Shown: piece by piece, positions 21,076 to 31,608 of the stretch
Numbering within the stretch: the first letter of the stretch is position 1
Layout of the letters: every line of letters begins with the position of its first letter
Source: Mycolicibacterium frederiksbergense
Lineage (GTDB): Bacteria > Actinomycetota > Actinomycetes > Mycobacteriales > Mycobacteriaceae
Length of the DNA: 64,000 nt
NCBI RefSeq assembly: GCF_029893345.1
Contig: NZ_JARXVE010000002.1
Location: 682,001-746,000 of the forward strand
Direction of reading: 5' to 3'
Program-made: the position numbers and the translations under genes
The notes under the pieces: model-generated
Database searches by the model: none
Seen by the model: the letters and a program-made list of their open reading frames with translations, nothing else
Told to the model about the DNA's origin: nothing

Positions 21076-22590
21076 GTGGCCGGTTCATCCGACGGTGGCG
21101 ACCAGGGGCTTCCCGCACGCGAGGAGGACCAAAAACTGCTGTCACTGCTGACTCCCGGGGCTGCGGTGCTGGTCACCGGCGCAGGCGTGACCGGACGCGC
21201 GGTGCTGGCGGCCCTGGCGCCGCTGGGGGTGGCGGCAACGCTCTGCGATGACAGTGCCGAGGCCCTGCAGGCCTTCGCCGAGCAGGGCGTCGCGGTCACC
21301 GATCCGGCCACCGCCATCGCCAACATCGCCGGCTACGCGCTGGTGGTGACCAGCCCGGGCTTTCCGCCCACGGCGCCAGTCCTGGCCGCCGCCGCGGCGG
21401 CCGGGGTGCCGATCTGGGGCGATGTGGAGCTGGCCTGGCGGCTGGACGCCGCTGGCCGTTACGGTCCGCCGCGACGCTGGCTGGTGGTCACCGGCACCAA
21501 TGGCAAGACCACGACCACCTCGATGCTGCATGGCATTCTGCTGGCCGATGGGCGACGAAGCCTGTTGTGCGGCAACATCGGTGACCCGGTGCTGGCCGTG
21601 CTGGATCAGCCCGCGGAGTTGCTGGCCGTCGAGCTTTCCAGTTTTCAATTGCACTGGGCGCCTTCACTGCGGCCGGAGGCCGGTGTGGTGCTCAATGTGG
21701 CCGAGGACCATCTGGATTGGCACGGTTCGATGGCTGCCTATGCCGCCGACAAGGCGCGGGCGCTGTCGGGCCGGGTGGCCGTGGTGGGCCTGGACGATCC
21801 GGTGGCGGCCGGTCTGCTGCCCGCCGCGGGCGCAGCGGTTCGGGTCGGCTTCCGGCTCGGGGAGCCCGCCGCCGGTGAGCTCGGGGTGCGCGCAGGCAAG
21901 CTCGTCGACCGTGCCTTCGGCGTCGACGTCGAGTTGGCTGATACCGCGTCAATCGGTGTGGCGGGCCCGGTCGGGGTACTCGACGCGCTGGCGGCCGCGG
22001 CCTTGGCGCGAGCGGCCGGGGTGCCCCCGGAGTCGATCGCGGCCGGGCTGGCATCATTCCAGGTCGGCAGGCACCGCGCCGAGCTTGTCGGGGTGATCGA
22101 TGGGGTGCGCTACGTCGACGATTCCAAGGCCACCAACCCGCATGCCGCACAGGCGTCGATCACCGCGTTCGACCGAGTGGTGTGGATCGCGGGGGGATTG
22201 CTGAAGGGGGCTTCGGTCGATGAGCTGGTACGTGAAGTGGCGGGCCGGCTGGTCGGGGTGGTGCTGATCGGGCGGGACCGGCAATTGGTTGCCGATGCGT
22301 TATCACGACACGCCCCGGATGTCCCCGTCGTCGAGGTTGTGACGGGGGAGGATTCTGGGGTGCTTGAGACGAATGAGTCTATTGGTGTTCATGTGACTCG
22401 TGTGATTGAAGTCGCGGACCGCGCGGTCTCCGACGCGGTCATGGCCGAGGTCGTCGATGCCGCCCGCGGTCTGGCCGCCTCGGGTGACACCGTGTTGCTG
22501 GCCCCGGCGGGCGCGTCCTTCGATCAGTTCAGCGGCTACGGCCAGCGTGGCGATGCGTTCGCCGGCGCCGTCCGCGCCGCGATCGGGTAG
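21076..22590 (+). CDS. murD: UDP-N-acetylmuramoyl-L-alanine:D-glutamate ligase MurD
   Basis: A 504-residue Mur ligase adding D-glutamate. The ATP loop is [18 protein letters not shown]; further blocks are [36 protein letters not shown] (as [16 protein letters not shown]) and [25 protein letters not shown] 21076, one base after the mraY stop, is preferred to a start inside mraY. A patch of about 60 bases (22351-22413) in the C-terminal domain has unusually low G+C and atypical codons (CTT, AAT, ATT, GTT, CAT), in a segment that is variable between mycobacterial MurD proteins. Confidence 0.95.
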   Translation: MAGSSDGGDQGLPAREEDQKLLSLLTPGAAVLVTGAGVTGRAVLAALAPLGVAATLCDDSAEALQAFAEQGVAVTDPATAIANIAGYALVVTSPGFPPTAPVLAAAAAAGVPIWGDVELAWRLDAAGRYGPPRRWLVVTGTNGKTTTTSMLHGILLADGRRSLLCGNIGDPVLAVLDQPAELLAVELSSFQLHWAPSLRPEAGVVLNVAEDHLDWHGSMAAYAADKARALSGRVAVVGLDDPVAAGLLPAAGAAVRVGFRLGEPAAGELGVRAGKLVDRAFGVDVELADTASIGVAGPVGVLDALAAAALARAAGVPPESIAAGLASFQVGRHRAELVGVIDGVRYVDDSKATNPHAAQASITAFDRVVWIAGGLLKGASVDELVREVAGRLVGVVLIGRDRQLVADALSRHAPDVPVVEVVTGEDSGVLETNESIGVHVTRVIEVADRAVSDAVMAEVVDAARGLAASGDTVLLAPAGASFDQFSGYGQRGDAFAGAVRAAIG

Positions 22591-22594
22591 CGAC

Positions 22595-24217
22595 GTGGTC
22601 AGCATTCTGACCCGGTTGTGGCGCCGTGACGGCGATCCGGCTGGTGACACCGCCTCGGCCGGATCCGCCGAGGCGCCCCGTGCCGAGCCGCGCACCCGGT
22701 TCGGCGCCTGGCTGGGCCGGCCGATGACCTCGTTCCACCTGATCATCGCGGTCACCGCGTTGCTGACCACACTCGGTCTGATCATGGTGCTCTCCGCGTC
22801 CGGGGTGTACTCCTACGACTTTGACGGGTCGCCCTGGGCGGTGTTCATCCGTCAGGTGCTGTGGACTGTCGTCGGCCTGGTGGCGTTCTATGTGGCGCTG
22901 CGGATACCGGTGCGGACGCTGCGCCGGCTGGCGTTCCCCGGTTTCGCACTGTCGATCGTGCTGCTGATCCTGGTGCTGATCCCCGGAATCGGCACGTTGT
23001 CCAACGGGTCCCGCGGTTGGTTCGTGGTCGCAGGGTTCTCCATGCAGCCTTCGGAGCTGGCCAAGATCGCGTTCGCGATCTGGGGTGCGCACCTGCTGGC
23101 GGCCCGGCGCATGGAGCAGGCATCGTTGCGCGAGATGCTGATTCCGCTGGTGCCTGCCGCGGTGATCGCGCTGGCATTGATCGTCGCCCAGCCCGACCTC
23201 GGGCAGACCGTTTCGCTGAGCATCATCCTGCTCGGTCTGCTGTGGTACGCCGGCCTGCCGCTGCGGGTGTTCTTGTCCTCGCTGGCAGCCGCGATGGCGG
23301 CGGCGGCGGTGTTGGCTGTTTCTGCGGGTTACCGCTCCGACCGGGTGCAGTCGTGGCTCGATCCGGGCGCCGACTCACAGGGGATCGGTTACCAGTCCCG
23401 GCAGGCCCGGTTCGCGCTGGCCAACGGGGGAATTTTCGGTGACGGGCTGGGCCAGGGCACCGCGAAGTGGAACTACTTGCCCAATGCGCACAACGACTTC
23501 ATCTTCGCGATCATCGGCGAGGAGCTGGGTTTCGTCGGTGCGCTCGGCCTGCTGGCCCTGTTCGGGCTGTTCGCCTATACCGGGATGCGCATCGCCCGCC
23601 GTTCGGTTGATCCGTTCCTGCGTCTGCTCGCCGCCACCACCACGCTGTGGGTGGTCGGTCAGATGTTCATCAATGTCGGCTACGTGGTGGGGCTGCTGCC
23701 GGTCACCGGCCTGCAGTTGCCGCTGATCTCGGCCGGTGGATCCGCGCAAGCCACAACGCTTTTGATGATGGGCCTGGTCACCAATGCGGCCCGGCACGAA
23801 CCGGACGCGGTGGCGGCCCTGCGAGCGGGGCGCGACGACCGGGTGACCCGGCTATTGCGGCTGCCGCTGCCCGAACCGTACGTTCCCACCCGGTTGGAGG
23901 TGGCCCGCAATCGGTTGCAGACCCGCCGCGCCAAGCCCTCGCGTACCCCGGGCAAGCCCGCCGCCAAGCAGCCCGCCGCCAAGCGGGGTGGGACCAAGCA
24001 GCCCGGCGTCAAGCAGCCCGCCGCCAAGCAGGGTGCGGCCAAGCAGGGAGCGGCCAAGCGGCGGACCACCAGCGCCGCCGGTCAAACGGAGCGCCGATCG
24101 GGACGCAGCACTGGTCAGCAGCCGGGCCGAGCAGGCAGATCCTCGGTCCGATATGGTGCAGGCCAGCGGAAACAGGGCCACCGGGCCCGAGCATTGGAAG
24201 GTCAGCGTTACGGGTGA
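22595..24217 (+). CDS. ftsW: Septal peptidoglycan glycosyltransferase FtsW (SEDS family)
   Basis: A 540-residue SEDS protein with ten membrane helices. It polymerises lipid II at the septum with PBP3. Family signatures are [18 protein letters not shown], the extracellular catalytic-loop region [18 protein letters not shown], and [22 protein letters not shown] 22595 follows the murD stop by four bases. The cytoplasmic C-terminal tail (about residues 430-540) is long and basic with KQPAAK/KQGAAK repeats; M. tuberculosis FtsW also has an extended tail that contacts FtsZ. The stop overlaps the murG GTG. Confidence 0.94.
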   Translation: MVSILTRLWRRDGDPAGDTASAGSAEAPRAEPRTRFGAWLGRPMTSFHLIIAVTALLTTLGLIMVLSASGVYSYDFDGSPWAVFIRQVLWTVVGLVAFYVALRIPVRTLRRLAFPGFALSIVLLILVLIPGIGTLSNGSRGWFVVAGFSMQPSELAKIAFAIWGAHLLAARRMEQASLREMLIPLVPAAVIALALIVAQPDLGQTVSLSIILLGLLWYAGLPLRVFLSSLAAAMAAAAVLAVSAGYRSDRVQSWLDPGADSQGIGYQSRQARFALANGGIFGDGLGQGTAKWNYLPNAHNDFIFAIIGEELGFVGALGLLALFGLFAYTGMRIARRSVDPFLRLLAATTTLWVVGQMFINVGYVVGLLPVTGLQLPLISAGGSAQATTLLMMGLVTNAARHEPDAVAALRAGRDDRVTRLLRLPLPEPYVPTRLEVARNRLQTRRAKPSRTPGKPAAKQPAAKRGGTKQPGVKQPAAKQGAAKQGAAKRRTTSAAGQTERRSGRSTGQQPGRAGRSSVRYGAGQRKQGHRARALEGQRYG

Positions 24218-25368
24218 GCGAGGAGATTTCTAGTCCTCGGGGGATATCTGTCGTGCTCGCCGGCGGCGGCACGGCGGGTCACGTCGAGCCGGCCATGGCA
24301 GTCGCCGATGCGCTGCGTGAGCTCGATCCGCAGGTGCGGATCACCGCGCTGGGCACCGCCCGCGGGCTGGAGACGCGACTGGTGCCGCAACGCGGCTATG
24401 ACCTCGAGCTGATCACCCCGGTGCCGATGCCACGCAAGCCGTCGGGAGATCTGGTGCGGTTGCCGCTGCGGGTGCGCACCGCGATCCGCCAAACCCGTTC
24501 GGTACTGGCCGGCGTCGAGGCCGACGTGGTAATCGGTTTCGGCGGCTACGTCGCGCTGCCGGCCTACCTCGCCGCCCGCGGCGGTTTCGGCGTCCGTGGT
24601 CGGCGGCGCGCGGTTCCGGTGGTGATCCACGAGGCCAACGCCCGCGCCGGCCTGGCCAACCGGGTCGGGGCGGTCTCGGCCCGACAGGTGCTCTCGGCGG
24701 TGCCCGATCCGGGACTGCGCAAGGTCGAGGTGGTAGGGGTGCCGGTGCGCGCGGCGATCACCTCGCTGGACCGCGCCACGCTGCGGGCCGAGGCCAGGGC
24801 GTTCTTCGGCTTTGCCCCCGACGCCAGGGTGGTGTTGGTGTTCGGCGGGTCGCAGGGAGCGCAGTCGATCAACCGCGCGGTCTCGGCCGCTGCCGAAGCC
24901 CTTGGTGCCGCGGGTGTTTCGGTCCTGCACGCACATGGGCCGAAGAACACCCTGGAGTTGCCGCCGGCTGCTGCCGGGGCGCCGCCGTATGTCGCGGTGC
25001 CGTATTTGGACCGGATGGACCTGGCCTATGCCGCAGCCGATCTGGCGATCTGCCGGTCCGGGGCGATGACCGTCGCGGAGGTGACCGCCGTGGGACTGCC
25101 CGCGGTGTACGTCCCGCTGCCGATCGGAAACGGTGAGCAGCGGCTCAACGCCCTGCCAGTGGTGTCGGCCGGGGGCGGCATCGTCATCGACGATGCCGAG
25201 CTCAGCGGTGAATTCGTCGCCGACACGGTGGCCGGCCTGCTCACCGACGACGCCCGGTTGACGGCGATGACCGCGGCCGCGTCGCTGTCGGGTCACCCCG
25301 ACGCCGCCCGGCGGGTGGCCCAGGCCGCCTTAGACATTGCCCATGCTGAACGAAAGAGGCTGCGGTGA
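24214..25368 (+). CDS. murG: UDP-GlcNAc:lipid I N-acetylglucosaminyltransferase MurG
   Basis: A 384-residue GT-B enzyme on the inner membrane face converting lipid I to lipid II. The first glycine-rich loop is [21 protein letters not shown]; the second domain has [15 protein letters not shown], the donor-site block [27 protein letters not shown], and the [13 protein letters not shown] acceptor/donor loop. GTG 24214 overlaps the ftsW stop (GTGA), and its own stop overlaps the murC GTG. Confidence 0.97.
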   Translation: MSEEISSPRGISVVLAGGGTAGHVEPAMAVADALRELDPQVRITALGTARGLETRLVPQRGYDLELITPVPMPRKPSGDLVRLPLRVRTAIRQTRSVLAGVEADVVIGFGGYVALPAYLAARGGFGVRGRRRAVPVVIHEANARAGLANRVGAVSARQVLSAVPDPGLRKVEVVGVPVRAAITSLDRATLRAEARAFFGFAPDARVVLVFGGSQGAQSINRAVSAAAEALGAAGVSVLHAHGPKNTLELPPAAAGAPPYVAVPYLDRMDLAYAAADLAICRSGAMTVAEVTAVGLPAVYVPLPIGNGEQRLNALPVVSAGGGIVIDDAELSGEFVADTVAGLLTDDARLTAMTAAASLSGHPDAARRVAQAALDIAHAERKRLR

Positions 25369-26825
25369 ACGATAATTCGCTTCCTCCCGAGTTGCAGCGG
25401 GTGCACATGGTCGGAATCGGGGGCGCCGGGATGTCGGGCGTGGCCCGAATCCTGCTGGACCGCGACGGCCTGGTGTCGGGATCCGACGCCAAGGAGTCAC
25501 GCGGCGTGGTGGCACTGCGCGCCCGCGGCGCCCTGATCCGGATCGGCCACGACGCGTCGTCTCTGGATCTGCTGCCGGGCGGGCCGACCGCGGTGGTCAC
25601 CACCCACGCGGCGATCCCCAAGACGAATCCGGAGCTGGTCGAGGCTCGGCGCCGCGGGATCCCGGTGATCCTGCGCCCGGTGGTGCTGGCCAAGCTGATG
25701 GCCGGCTACACCACACTGATGGTGACCGGCACGCACGGCAAGACCACCACCACCTCGATGCTGATCGTGGCGTTGCAGCACAGCGGTTTTGACCCGTCGT
25801 TCGCCGTCGGCGGCGAATTGGGGGAGGCCGGTACCAATGCCCATCACGGCAGCGGGCAGTGTTTCGTCGCCGAGGCCGACGAAAGCGACGGCTCGCTGCT
25901 GGAGTACACCCCGAACGTCGCGGTGGTGACCAATATCGAGGTCGACCACCTGGACTACTTCGGGAGTGAGCAGGCCTACCACGATGTGTTCTCTGCGTTC
26001 GTGGAGCGCATCGCGCCCGGTGGCGCTCTGGTGGTGTGCACCGACGACCCGGGGGCGGCGGCACTCGCCGAACACACCGAGGCATTGGGTATCCGGGTGC
26101 TGCGTTACGGCAGCACGCCGGGTGGCGATCTGGCCGGCACCCTGCTCAGCTGGGAACAGCAGGGGACCGGGGCGGTGGCCCACATTCAGCTCGCCGGTGA
26201 GCCGCATCCGCGTGCCATCCGACTCGCCGTGCCCGGCCGGCATATGGCGCTCAACGCGCTGGGCGCGCTGCTGGCCGCTGTCGAGGTGGGCGCGCCCGCG
26301 GAGGCTGTGCTCGACGGGCTGGCCGGATTCGAGGGTGTGCGAAGGCGTTTCGAGCTGGTGGGTGCCCTCGGCGGAGTGCGGGTGTTTGACGACTATGCCC
26401 ACCATCCCACCGAGGTGCGGGCCACACTGGAGGCGGCCCGGACGGTGGCGGAGCAGACCAAAGGCCGGGTAGTCGTTGCCTTCCAGCCGCATTTGTACTC
26501 GCGCACAGAGACTTTCGCGGCCGAGTTTGGTGCGGCGCTGAGCGCGGCCGACGAGGTTTTCGTGCTCGACGTCTACGGTGCACGCGAACAGCCGATCCCC
26601 GGTGTCAGTGGCGCCACGGTTGCCGAACACGTCGACACCGCCGTCACCTACGTTCCGGATTTCTCGGCGGTCGCTGCACTGGTGGCCGCTTCGGCCCGAT
26701 CCGGAGACGTGGTGCTCACGATGGGCGCCGGTGACGTCACCATGTTGGGCAAGGAGATCGTGACCGAACTTCAGATCAAGGCGAACCGCAGCGCGCCGGG
26801 GCGGCCTTCGACGGGCTCGGCGTGA
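25365..26825 (+). CDS. murC: UDP-N-acetylmuramate:L-alanine ligase MurC
   Basis: A 486-residue Mur ligase adding the first amino acid. The N-terminal nucleotide motif is [19 protein letters not shown], the ATP loop is [18 protein letters not shown], and [23 protein letters not shown] and [15 protein letters not shown] follow. M. tuberculosis MurC has 494 residues. GTGA overlaps link it with murG and ftsQ. Confidence 0.97.
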   Translation: MNDNSLPPELQRVHMVGIGGAGMSGVARILLDRDGLVSGSDAKESRGVVALRARGALIRIGHDASSLDLLPGGPTAVVTTHAAIPKTNPELVEARRRGIPVILRPVVLAKLMAGYTTLMVTGTHGKTTTTSMLIVALQHSGFDPSFAVGGELGEAGTNAHHGSGQCFVAEADESDGSLLEYTPNVAVVTNIEVDHLDYFGSEQAYHDVFSAFVERIAPGGALVVCTDDPGAAALAEHTEALGIRVLRYGSTPGGDLAGTLLSWEQQGTGAVAHIQLAGEPHPRAIRLAVPGRHMALNALGALLAAVEVGAPAEAVLDGLAGFEGVRRRFELVGALGGVRVFDDYAHHPTEVRATLEAARTVAEQTKGRVVVAFQPHLYSRTETFAAEFGAALSAADEVFVLDVYGAREQPIPGVSGATVAEHVDTAVTYVPDFSAVAALVAASARSGDVVLTMGAGDVTMLGKEIVTELQIKANRSAPGRPSTGSA

Positions 26826-27880
26826 CCGAGACGGGTCCCGAGGGTCCCGAGGACGCGGCTGCGGAGGCCGAGCCACCCGAGTCAGGTGAATCGACCACGC
26901 CGCCTCCGGCCGAGTCGGATGTGCCGCCTGCGGGTGAGGCCGATGTGCCGCCCGAGGCTGAGTCGGATGTGCCGCCCGAGGCTGAGACGGATGTGCCGCC
27001 TGCGGGTGAGGCCGATGTGCCGCCCGCGGCTGAGTCTGATGTGCCGCCCGCGGCAGCGGCCGATTATGAGGGTCCACGGCGTCAGGCTCGACGTGAGCGC
27101 GAGCAGCGCCGGGTCGCGCGGGACCGTGCGGTGGCGATCGAACAGGCCCGGCGCGAGGCCAAGCGCCGTGTCATCGGGCAATCCGCCGAGGCTCCGAAAA
27201 CCTTGGCCCACAGCGCTCTTCGCGGACTGAAAATTCTGCTCTGGACGGCGCTGGCCAGCGTGCTGGCGGTGGCCCTGGGGCTGGTGCTGTACTTCACCCC
27301 GCTGATGTCGGCCCGCGATGTGGTGGTCAGCGGCTTGGCGGCGGTTCCACAGGAGCAGGTGCTGGCCGCCGCCGCGGTGGCGCCGGGCACGCCGTTGTTG
27401 CAAATCAACACCGATGCGGTGGCCGAACGGGTGGCCGCGATTCGGCGGATCGCCACCGCACGGGTGCAGCGCGAGTATCCGTCGACGCTGCGGGTCACGG
27501 TGATCGAGCGGGTGCCGGTGGTGGTCAAGGACTATCCGGACGGGCCGCACTTGTTCGATCGCGACGGCGTCGACTTCGCCACCGAACCGCCACCGCCGAC
27601 GCTGCCGTATCTCGATGCCGACCATCCCGGCCCCACTGATCCGGCCACCAAGGCGGCGTTAGAGGTGATGCTGGCCTTGCCGCCGGATGTGGTCGCCCAG
27701 GTGGGCCGGATCGCCGCCCCGTCGGTGGCCTCGATCGCCCTGACTCTGGCCGACGGCCGGGTCGTGGTGTGGGGGACCAATGACCGCACCAACGAAAAGG
27801 CGTTGAAATTGGCGGCCCTGCTGACCCAGCCGGGCCGTACCTACGACGTGTCCAGTCCGGATCTACCGACCGTCAAGTAG
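26822..27880 (+). CDS. ftsQ: Divisome protein FtsQ
   Basis: A 352-residue bitopic protein: a long acidic cytoplasmic N-terminus containing six octapeptide repeats, a basic stretch ([18 protein letters not shown]), one membrane helix ([20 protein letters not shown]), then a POTRA domain ([21 protein letters not shown] through [24 protein letters not shown]) and the FtsQ beta domain. It bridges cytoplasmic and periplasmic division proteins through FtsL and FtsB. It is longer than M. tuberculosis FtsQ (314 residues), mostly because of the repeat region. The GTG overlaps the murC stop. Confidence 0.94.
   Translation: MTETGPEGPEDAAAEAEPPESGESTTPPPAESDVPPAGEADVPPEAESDVPPEAETDVPPAGEADVPPAAESDVPPAAAADYEGPRRQARREREQRRVARDRAVAIEQARREAKRRVIGQSAEAPKTLAHSALRGLKILLWTALASVLAVALGLVLYFTPLMSARDVVVSGLAAVPQEQVLAAAAVAPGTPLLQINTDAVAERVAAIRRIATARVQREYPSTLRVTVIERVPVVVKDYPDGPHLFDRDGVDFATEPPPPTLPYLDADHPGPTDPATKAALEVMLALPPDVVAQVGRIAAPSVASIALTLADGRVVVWGTNDRTNEKALKLAALLTQPGRTYDVSSPDLPTVK
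26912..27055 (+). repeat. In-frame 24-bp tandem repeat (six octapeptides) in ftsQ
   Basis: Six consecutive 8-codon units of the form E(S/A/T)DVPP(A/E)(G/A) cover 144 bp of the cytoplasmic N-terminus of FtsQ. Units differ by a few substitutions, and alternating units are nearly identical (S-type and A-type), suggesting duplication of a two-unit block. The length of this array would be expected to vary between strains. Confidence 0.9.
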
Positions 27881-27968
27881 GACAAGTAGAAATTGCCGCA
27901 CGGCGCGTCGGCGCGCCTGCCGCGATCCCCGGTGTCGGCCCCCTACCGTTCTGTTTGCGCAGAACTAC

Positions 27969-27992
27969 TTGACATAACTCTAAGCCTATGGT
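27969..27992 (+). promoter_or_regulatory. Possible ftsZ promoter elements
   Basis: The 180-nt gap between ftsQ and ftsZ contains a consensus TTGACA (27969-27974) and a TATGGT hexamer (27987-27992). They are only 12 bases apart, too close to act as one SigA promoter, so TATGGT may work with a different or absent -35. The gap and the AGGGAGGA ribosome-binding site at 28043-28050 are consistent with independent ftsZ transcription. Confidence 0.35.
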
Positions 27993-28060
27993 TGAGGTTG
28001 AGGGTTTGCAGGAGGAGGGTTCGGCGCCCAGTAACGGCAACCAGGGAGGAAGACGACCCA

Positions 28061-29221
28061 ATGACCCCCCCGCATAACTACCTCGCGGTAATCAAGGTGG
28101 TTGGTATCGGCGGCGGCGGCGTCAACGCCGTCAACCGGATGATCGAGCAAGGCCTCAAGGGCGTCGAGTTCATCGCGATCAACACCGACGCGCAGGCACT
28201 GCTGATGAGCGACGCCGACGTCAAGCTCGACGTCGGCCGCGATTCCACCCGTGGACTTGGCGCCGGGGCGGACCCCGAGGTGGGCCGCAAGGCCGCCGAG
28301 GACGCCAAGGATGACATCGAGGAACTCCTGCGCGGCGCCGACATGGTGTTCGTCACCGCGGGTGAGGGCGGCGGCACCGGCACCGGCGGCGCGCCCGTCG
28401 TGGCGGCGATTGCTCGCAAGCTCGGTGCGCTCACGGTGGGCGTGGTGACCCGGCCGTTCTCGTTCGAGGGCAAGCGTCGCAGTAACCAGGCCGAGAACGG
28501 CATCCAGGCGCTGCGCGAGAGCTGCGACACCCTGATCGTCATCCCCAACGACCGTCTGCTGCAGATGGGCGACGCCGCGGTCTCGCTCATGGACGCGTTC
28601 CGCAGCGCCGACGAGGTGCTGCTCAACGGTGTGCAGGGCATCACCGATCTGATCACCACACCCGGTCTGATCAACGTCGACTTCGCCGACGTCAAGGGCG
28701 TCATGAGTGGCGCGGGCACGGCGCTGATGGGCATCGGCTCGGCGCGTGGCGATGGTCGGGCGCTCAAGGCCGCCGAGATCGCCATCAACTCGCCGCTGCT
28801 GGAAGCCTCGATGGAGGGTGCCCAGGGCGTGCTGCTGTCGGTGGCCGGCGGCAGTGACCTGGGCCTGTTCGAGATCAACGAGGCCGCCTCGCTGGTTCAG
28901 GACGCGGCTCATCCCGAGGCCAACATCATCTTCGGCACGGTGATCGACGACTCGCTCGGCGACGAGGTCCGGGTCACGGTCATCGCGGCAGGATTCGACA
29001 GCGCTGGGCCCAGCCGCAAGCCGGTGGTGAGCCCCAGCGCGGCGCAGACCCAGCCGATCGCCACGGCCCGGGCGGGCAAGGTGACGACGTCGTTGTTCGA
29101 GCCGTCGGACGCGGTGAGCGTCCCGGCACACACCAACGGTGCCACCGTCAGCGTGGGCGGTGACGGAGACGGCGGGATCGCCGACGACGATGTCGACGTG
29201 CCGCCCTTCATGCGGCACTGA
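28061..29221 (+). CDS. ftsZ: Cell-division GTPase FtsZ
   Basis: A 386-residue tubulin homologue forming the Z ring. The T4 tubulin signature is [12 protein letters not shown] (near residue 105); the N-terminal loop is [13 protein letters not shown], and the T7 loop region is [19 protein letters not shown] variable linker ends in the conserved C-terminal peptide [12 protein letters not shown] that binds FtsW and SepF in mycobacteria. ATG 28061 follows a strong AGGGAGGA site; the longer frame upstream lacks one. Confidence 0.98.
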   Translation: MTPPHNYLAVIKVVGIGGGGVNAVNRMIEQGLKGVEFIAINTDAQALLMSDADVKLDVGRDSTRGLGAGADPEVGRKAAEDAKDDIEELLRGADMVFVTAGEGGGTGTGGAPVVAAIARKLGALTVGVVTRPFSFEGKRRSNQAENGIQALRESCDTLIVIPNDRLLQMGDAAVSLMDAFRSADEVLLNGVQGITDLITTPGLINVDFADVKGVMSGAGTALMGIGSARGDGRALKAAEIAINSPLLEASMEGAQGVLLSVAGGSDLGLFEINEAASLVQDAAHPEANIIFGTVIDDSLGDEVRVTVIAAGFDSAGPSRKPVVSPSAAQTQPIATARAGKVTTSLFEPSDAVSVPAHTNGATVSVGGDGDGGIADDDVDVPPFMRH

Positions 29222-29255
29222 ACCGGCCCCAACGGCGGGCTCGGATACTGGGATC

Positions 29256-29969
29256 GTGAGTGTGCGTATTCGGCGGGTGACCACCACCCGCGCCGGCGGT
29301 GTCTCAGCTCCGCCCTTCGACTCGTTCAACCTCGGCGATCACGTCGGCGACGACCCGCGGGCTGTGGCCCAGAACCGACGGCGGCTGGCGGCCGCCATCG
29401 GGGCCGACGCCCTGGTCTGGATGAACCAGGTGCACAGCGATCACGTCGTCACGGTCGACGGTCCGCGCGACACCGCGGTCGATAATGCCGACGCATTGGT
29501 GACGACGACCCCGCGTTTGGCATTGGTCGTGGTGACCGCCGATTGCGTCCCGGTTTTATTGGCCGATGCGCACGCCGGGGTGATCGCCGCCGTCCATGCC
29601 GGACGGATCGGTGCACAAAAAGGCATCGTGGCCCGCACCGTGGAGGCGATGCAGGTGGCCGGCGCGCGTGTCGGGGACATCTCGGCGCTGCTCGGCCCCG
29701 CGGTCAGCGGACCCAACTACGAGGTGCCCGAGGCGATGGCCGCGGAAGTGGAGGCCGCCCTGCCCGGCAGCCGCACGGTCACCTCGCGCGGCACCCCCGG
29801 TCTGGATCTCCGGGCCGGAATCGCCCGACAATTAACGGCTTTGGGTGTCACCGCGATCGACGTGGACCCGCGTTGCACGGTTGAGGATCGGAACTTGTTC
29901 AGTCATCGCCGTGATGCGCCGACGGGGCGGTTGGCCAGCGTGGTGTGGATGGAATCGAACCCGGAGTGA
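29256..29969 (+). CDS. pgeF: Laccase-domain peptidoglycan editing factor PgeF (YfiH/YlmD family)
   Basis: A 237-residue protein of the multicopper-polyphenol-oxidase-like family, counterpart of Rv2149c. Metal-ligand blocks are WMNQVHSDHVVTVDG, VVTADCVPVLLAD and AAVHAGRIG (Cys and His ligands). In E. coli the homologue removes wrongly incorporated residues from the peptidoglycan stem peptide, which fits its place after ftsZ. GTG 29256 is used; GTG 29262 is also possible. GTGA overlap with the next gene. Confidence 0.88.
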   Translation: MSVRIRRVTTTRAGGVSAPPFDSFNLGDHVGDDPRAVAQNRRRLAAAIGADALVWMNQVHSDHVVTVDGPRDTAVDNADALVTTTPRLALVVVTADCVPVLLADAHAGVIAAVHAGRIGAQKGIVARTVEAMQVAGARVGDISALLGPAVSGPNYEVPEAMAAEVEAALPGSRTVTSRGTPGLDLRAGIARQLTALGVTAIDVDPRCTVEDRNLFSHRRDAPTGRLASVVWMESNPE

Positions 29970-30808
29970 GCCTGATGAGCACCATGCAGCACGGGCGTGA
30001 CGCCGATCGGACGGCCGAGTTGACCGCCGGGCTCGGTGCGGCACGAGCCCGCCTGGCGCGTGCCGCGGAAACGGCCGGCCGAAATGTAAATGAAGTCGAA
30101 TTACTTCCCATTACAAAATACTTTCCGGCAAGTGATGTAATTATTCTCAACCAATTGGGTTGCCTTGCATTTGGTGAATCCCGCGAACAAGAAGCCGTAA
30201 ATAAAGTCGCCGCGGTGCGCGCCGAATTGCCGGATGTGCCGATTCGCTGGCACATGGTCGGGCGCATCCAGCGGAACAAGGCGCGGGCGGTAGCCGGCTG
30301 GGCGTACGCCGCACACTCGGTCGACAGTGTCCGGCTGCTGACCGCGCTGGACCGGGCCGCGAGTGACGCGTTGGCCAGCGGCGTACGGACGCAACCGCTG
30401 CGCGTCTACATACAGATCAGTCTCGACGGGGACATCAGCCGGGGCGGTGTGGACGTCAACGACCCCGACCTGATCGATCAGACCTGTGCCGCAGCGAACA
30501 CGGCCGAGGGTTTGGAATTCGTCGGCCTGATGGGAATCCCGCCGCTGGAATCGGACCCTGATGAGGCGTTCGCGCGGCTGGCCGCCGAGCGGGCCCGGGT
30601 ACAACGCCACTACCAGCAGCGGCTGGAGCTGTCGGCGGGGATGTCCGGAGATCTGGAAATTGCGGTGAAACACGGATCGACGTGTGTGCGTGTCGGTACC
30701 GCGCTGATGGGGCAACGCCCGCTAACGTCACCCGCAGTAGTCACTCCAGTCACATCTTCATCACAGACACCACCACCCCCACCGTCCGCAGAAGGGTCGC
30801 CGCGATGA
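29966..30808 (+). CDS. YggS/PLPBP-family pyridoxal phosphate homeostasis protein
   Basis: A 280-residue alanine-racemase-like single barrel that binds PLP without known enzymatic activity (Rv2148c counterpart). The PLP lysine lies in [14 protein letters not shown], and [20 protein letters not shown] and the C-terminal [24 protein letters not shown] are diagnostic. A patch at 30081-30207 that encodes the PLP-lysine region has about 38% G+C by my count and many rare codons (TTA, ATT, ACA, AAA, GTA), unlike the rest of the gene. GTG 29966 overlaps the pgeF stop; ATG 29975 is possible. A Thr/Pro-rich C-terminal extension reaches the sepF start. Confidence 0.92.
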   Translation: MSLMSTMQHGRDADRTAELTAGLGAARARLARAAETAGRNVNEVELLPITKYFPASDVIILNQLGCLAFGESREQEAVNKVAAVRAELPDVPIRWHMVGRIQRNKARAVAGWAYAAHSVDSVRLLTALDRAASDALASGVRTQPLRVYIQISLDGDISRGGVDVNDPDLIDQTCAAANTAEGLEFVGLMGIPPLESDPDEAFARLAAERARVQRHYQQRLELSAGMSGDLEIAVKHGSTCVRVGTALMGQRPLTSPAVVTPVTSSSQTPPPPPSAEGSPR

Positions 30809-31443
30809 GCACACTGCATAAGGTCAAGGCCTACTTCGGCATGGCGCCGATGGAGGACTACGACGACGAGTACTACGAGGACGACGACCGCGGCGCTGCC
30901 CGCGGCTACGCCCGTCGTCCTCGTGAAGAGCGCTTTGAAGAAGATAGCTACGGTTACGAAGGCCCCGAGTACGACGAGGGACCGGCGTATCGGGGTGGAT
31001 ATTCGGGTGGTTTCGGCGACGAGCCGCGGTTCGATGCCCGGATGCGCGCACCGCGCGAGTACGACCGGGCGGCACCGCGGCTGGGTGCGCTGCGGGGTGG
31101 AACCCGGGGTGCGTTGGCGATGGATCCGCGCCGGATGGCCGAGCTCTTCGAGGCCGGCAGCCCGCTGTCGAAGATCACCACGCTGCGGCCCAAGGACTAC
31201 AGCGAAGCCCGCACCATCGGTGAGCGCTTCCGCGACGGCACCCCGGTGATCATGGATCTGGTGTCCATGGACAACGCCGACGCCAAGCGGCTGGTCGACT
31301 TCGCCGCCGGACTGGCGTTCGCGCTGCGCGGCTCGTTCGACAAGGTGGCCACGAAGGTCTTTCTGCTGTCGCCGGCAGACGTCGATGTCAGCGCCGAGGA
31401 GCGGCGCCGAATCGCCGAGGCCGGGTTCTACTCCTACCAGTAG
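30805..31443 (+). CDS. sepF: Cell-division protein SepF
   Basis: A 212-residue protein: an N-terminal amphipathic membrane-targeting helix ([13 protein letters not shown]), a long Tyr/Asp/Arg-rich acidic linker, and a C-terminal SepF domain ([25 protein letters not shown] through [23 protein letters not shown]). SepF tethers FtsZ to the membrane and is essential in mycobacteria, which lack FtsA. The ATG overlaps the yggS stop (ATGA). Confidence 0.95.
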   Translation: MSTLHKVKAYFGMAPMEDYDDEYYEDDDRGAARGYARRPREERFEEDSYGYEGPEYDEGPAYRGGYSGGFGDEPRFDARMRAPREYDRAAPRLGALRGGTRGALAMDPRRMAELFEAGSPLSKITTLRPKDYSEARTIGERFRDGTPVIMDLVSMDNADAKRLVDFAAGLAFALRGSFDKVATKVFLLSPADVDVSAEERRRIAEAGFYSYQ

Positions 31444-31453
31444 TCGCGTCAAA

Positions 31454-31511
31454 GACGGCGCCGCCGCGGGTACCCGGTCAGCCAACTTCGGCCGGGTAGG
31501 CTGGCGGCGTC
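31454..31511 (+). other. Strong nested hairpin between sepF and yggT
   Basis: A perfect inner stem TACCCGG/CCGGGTA (31471-31477 with 31492-31498) is enclosed by an outer G+C-rich stem (31460-31465 with 31503-31508, extended by 31454-31456 with 31509-31511 past a 3-nt bulge). No T run follows. It could be a terminator without a U tract, a processing site or an RNA-stability element. Confidence 0.4.
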
Positions 31512-31608
31512 GCATTACCGGTTGATCATGCCGTCTCTGTGAGGTGGGGTCGACCTACGGCGACCTGTATCCAATGTCACACATCCTGCTGTAGTGAGGT
31601 CGGCTCAG

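Noticed and set aside
27969..27997. TTGACA as a full SigA promoter for ftsZ with a 17-bp spacer
   Set aside because: The hexamer at the proper distance (TTGAGG) is not a -10 element; the only TANNNT is 12 bases away, so only a possible promoter is reported.
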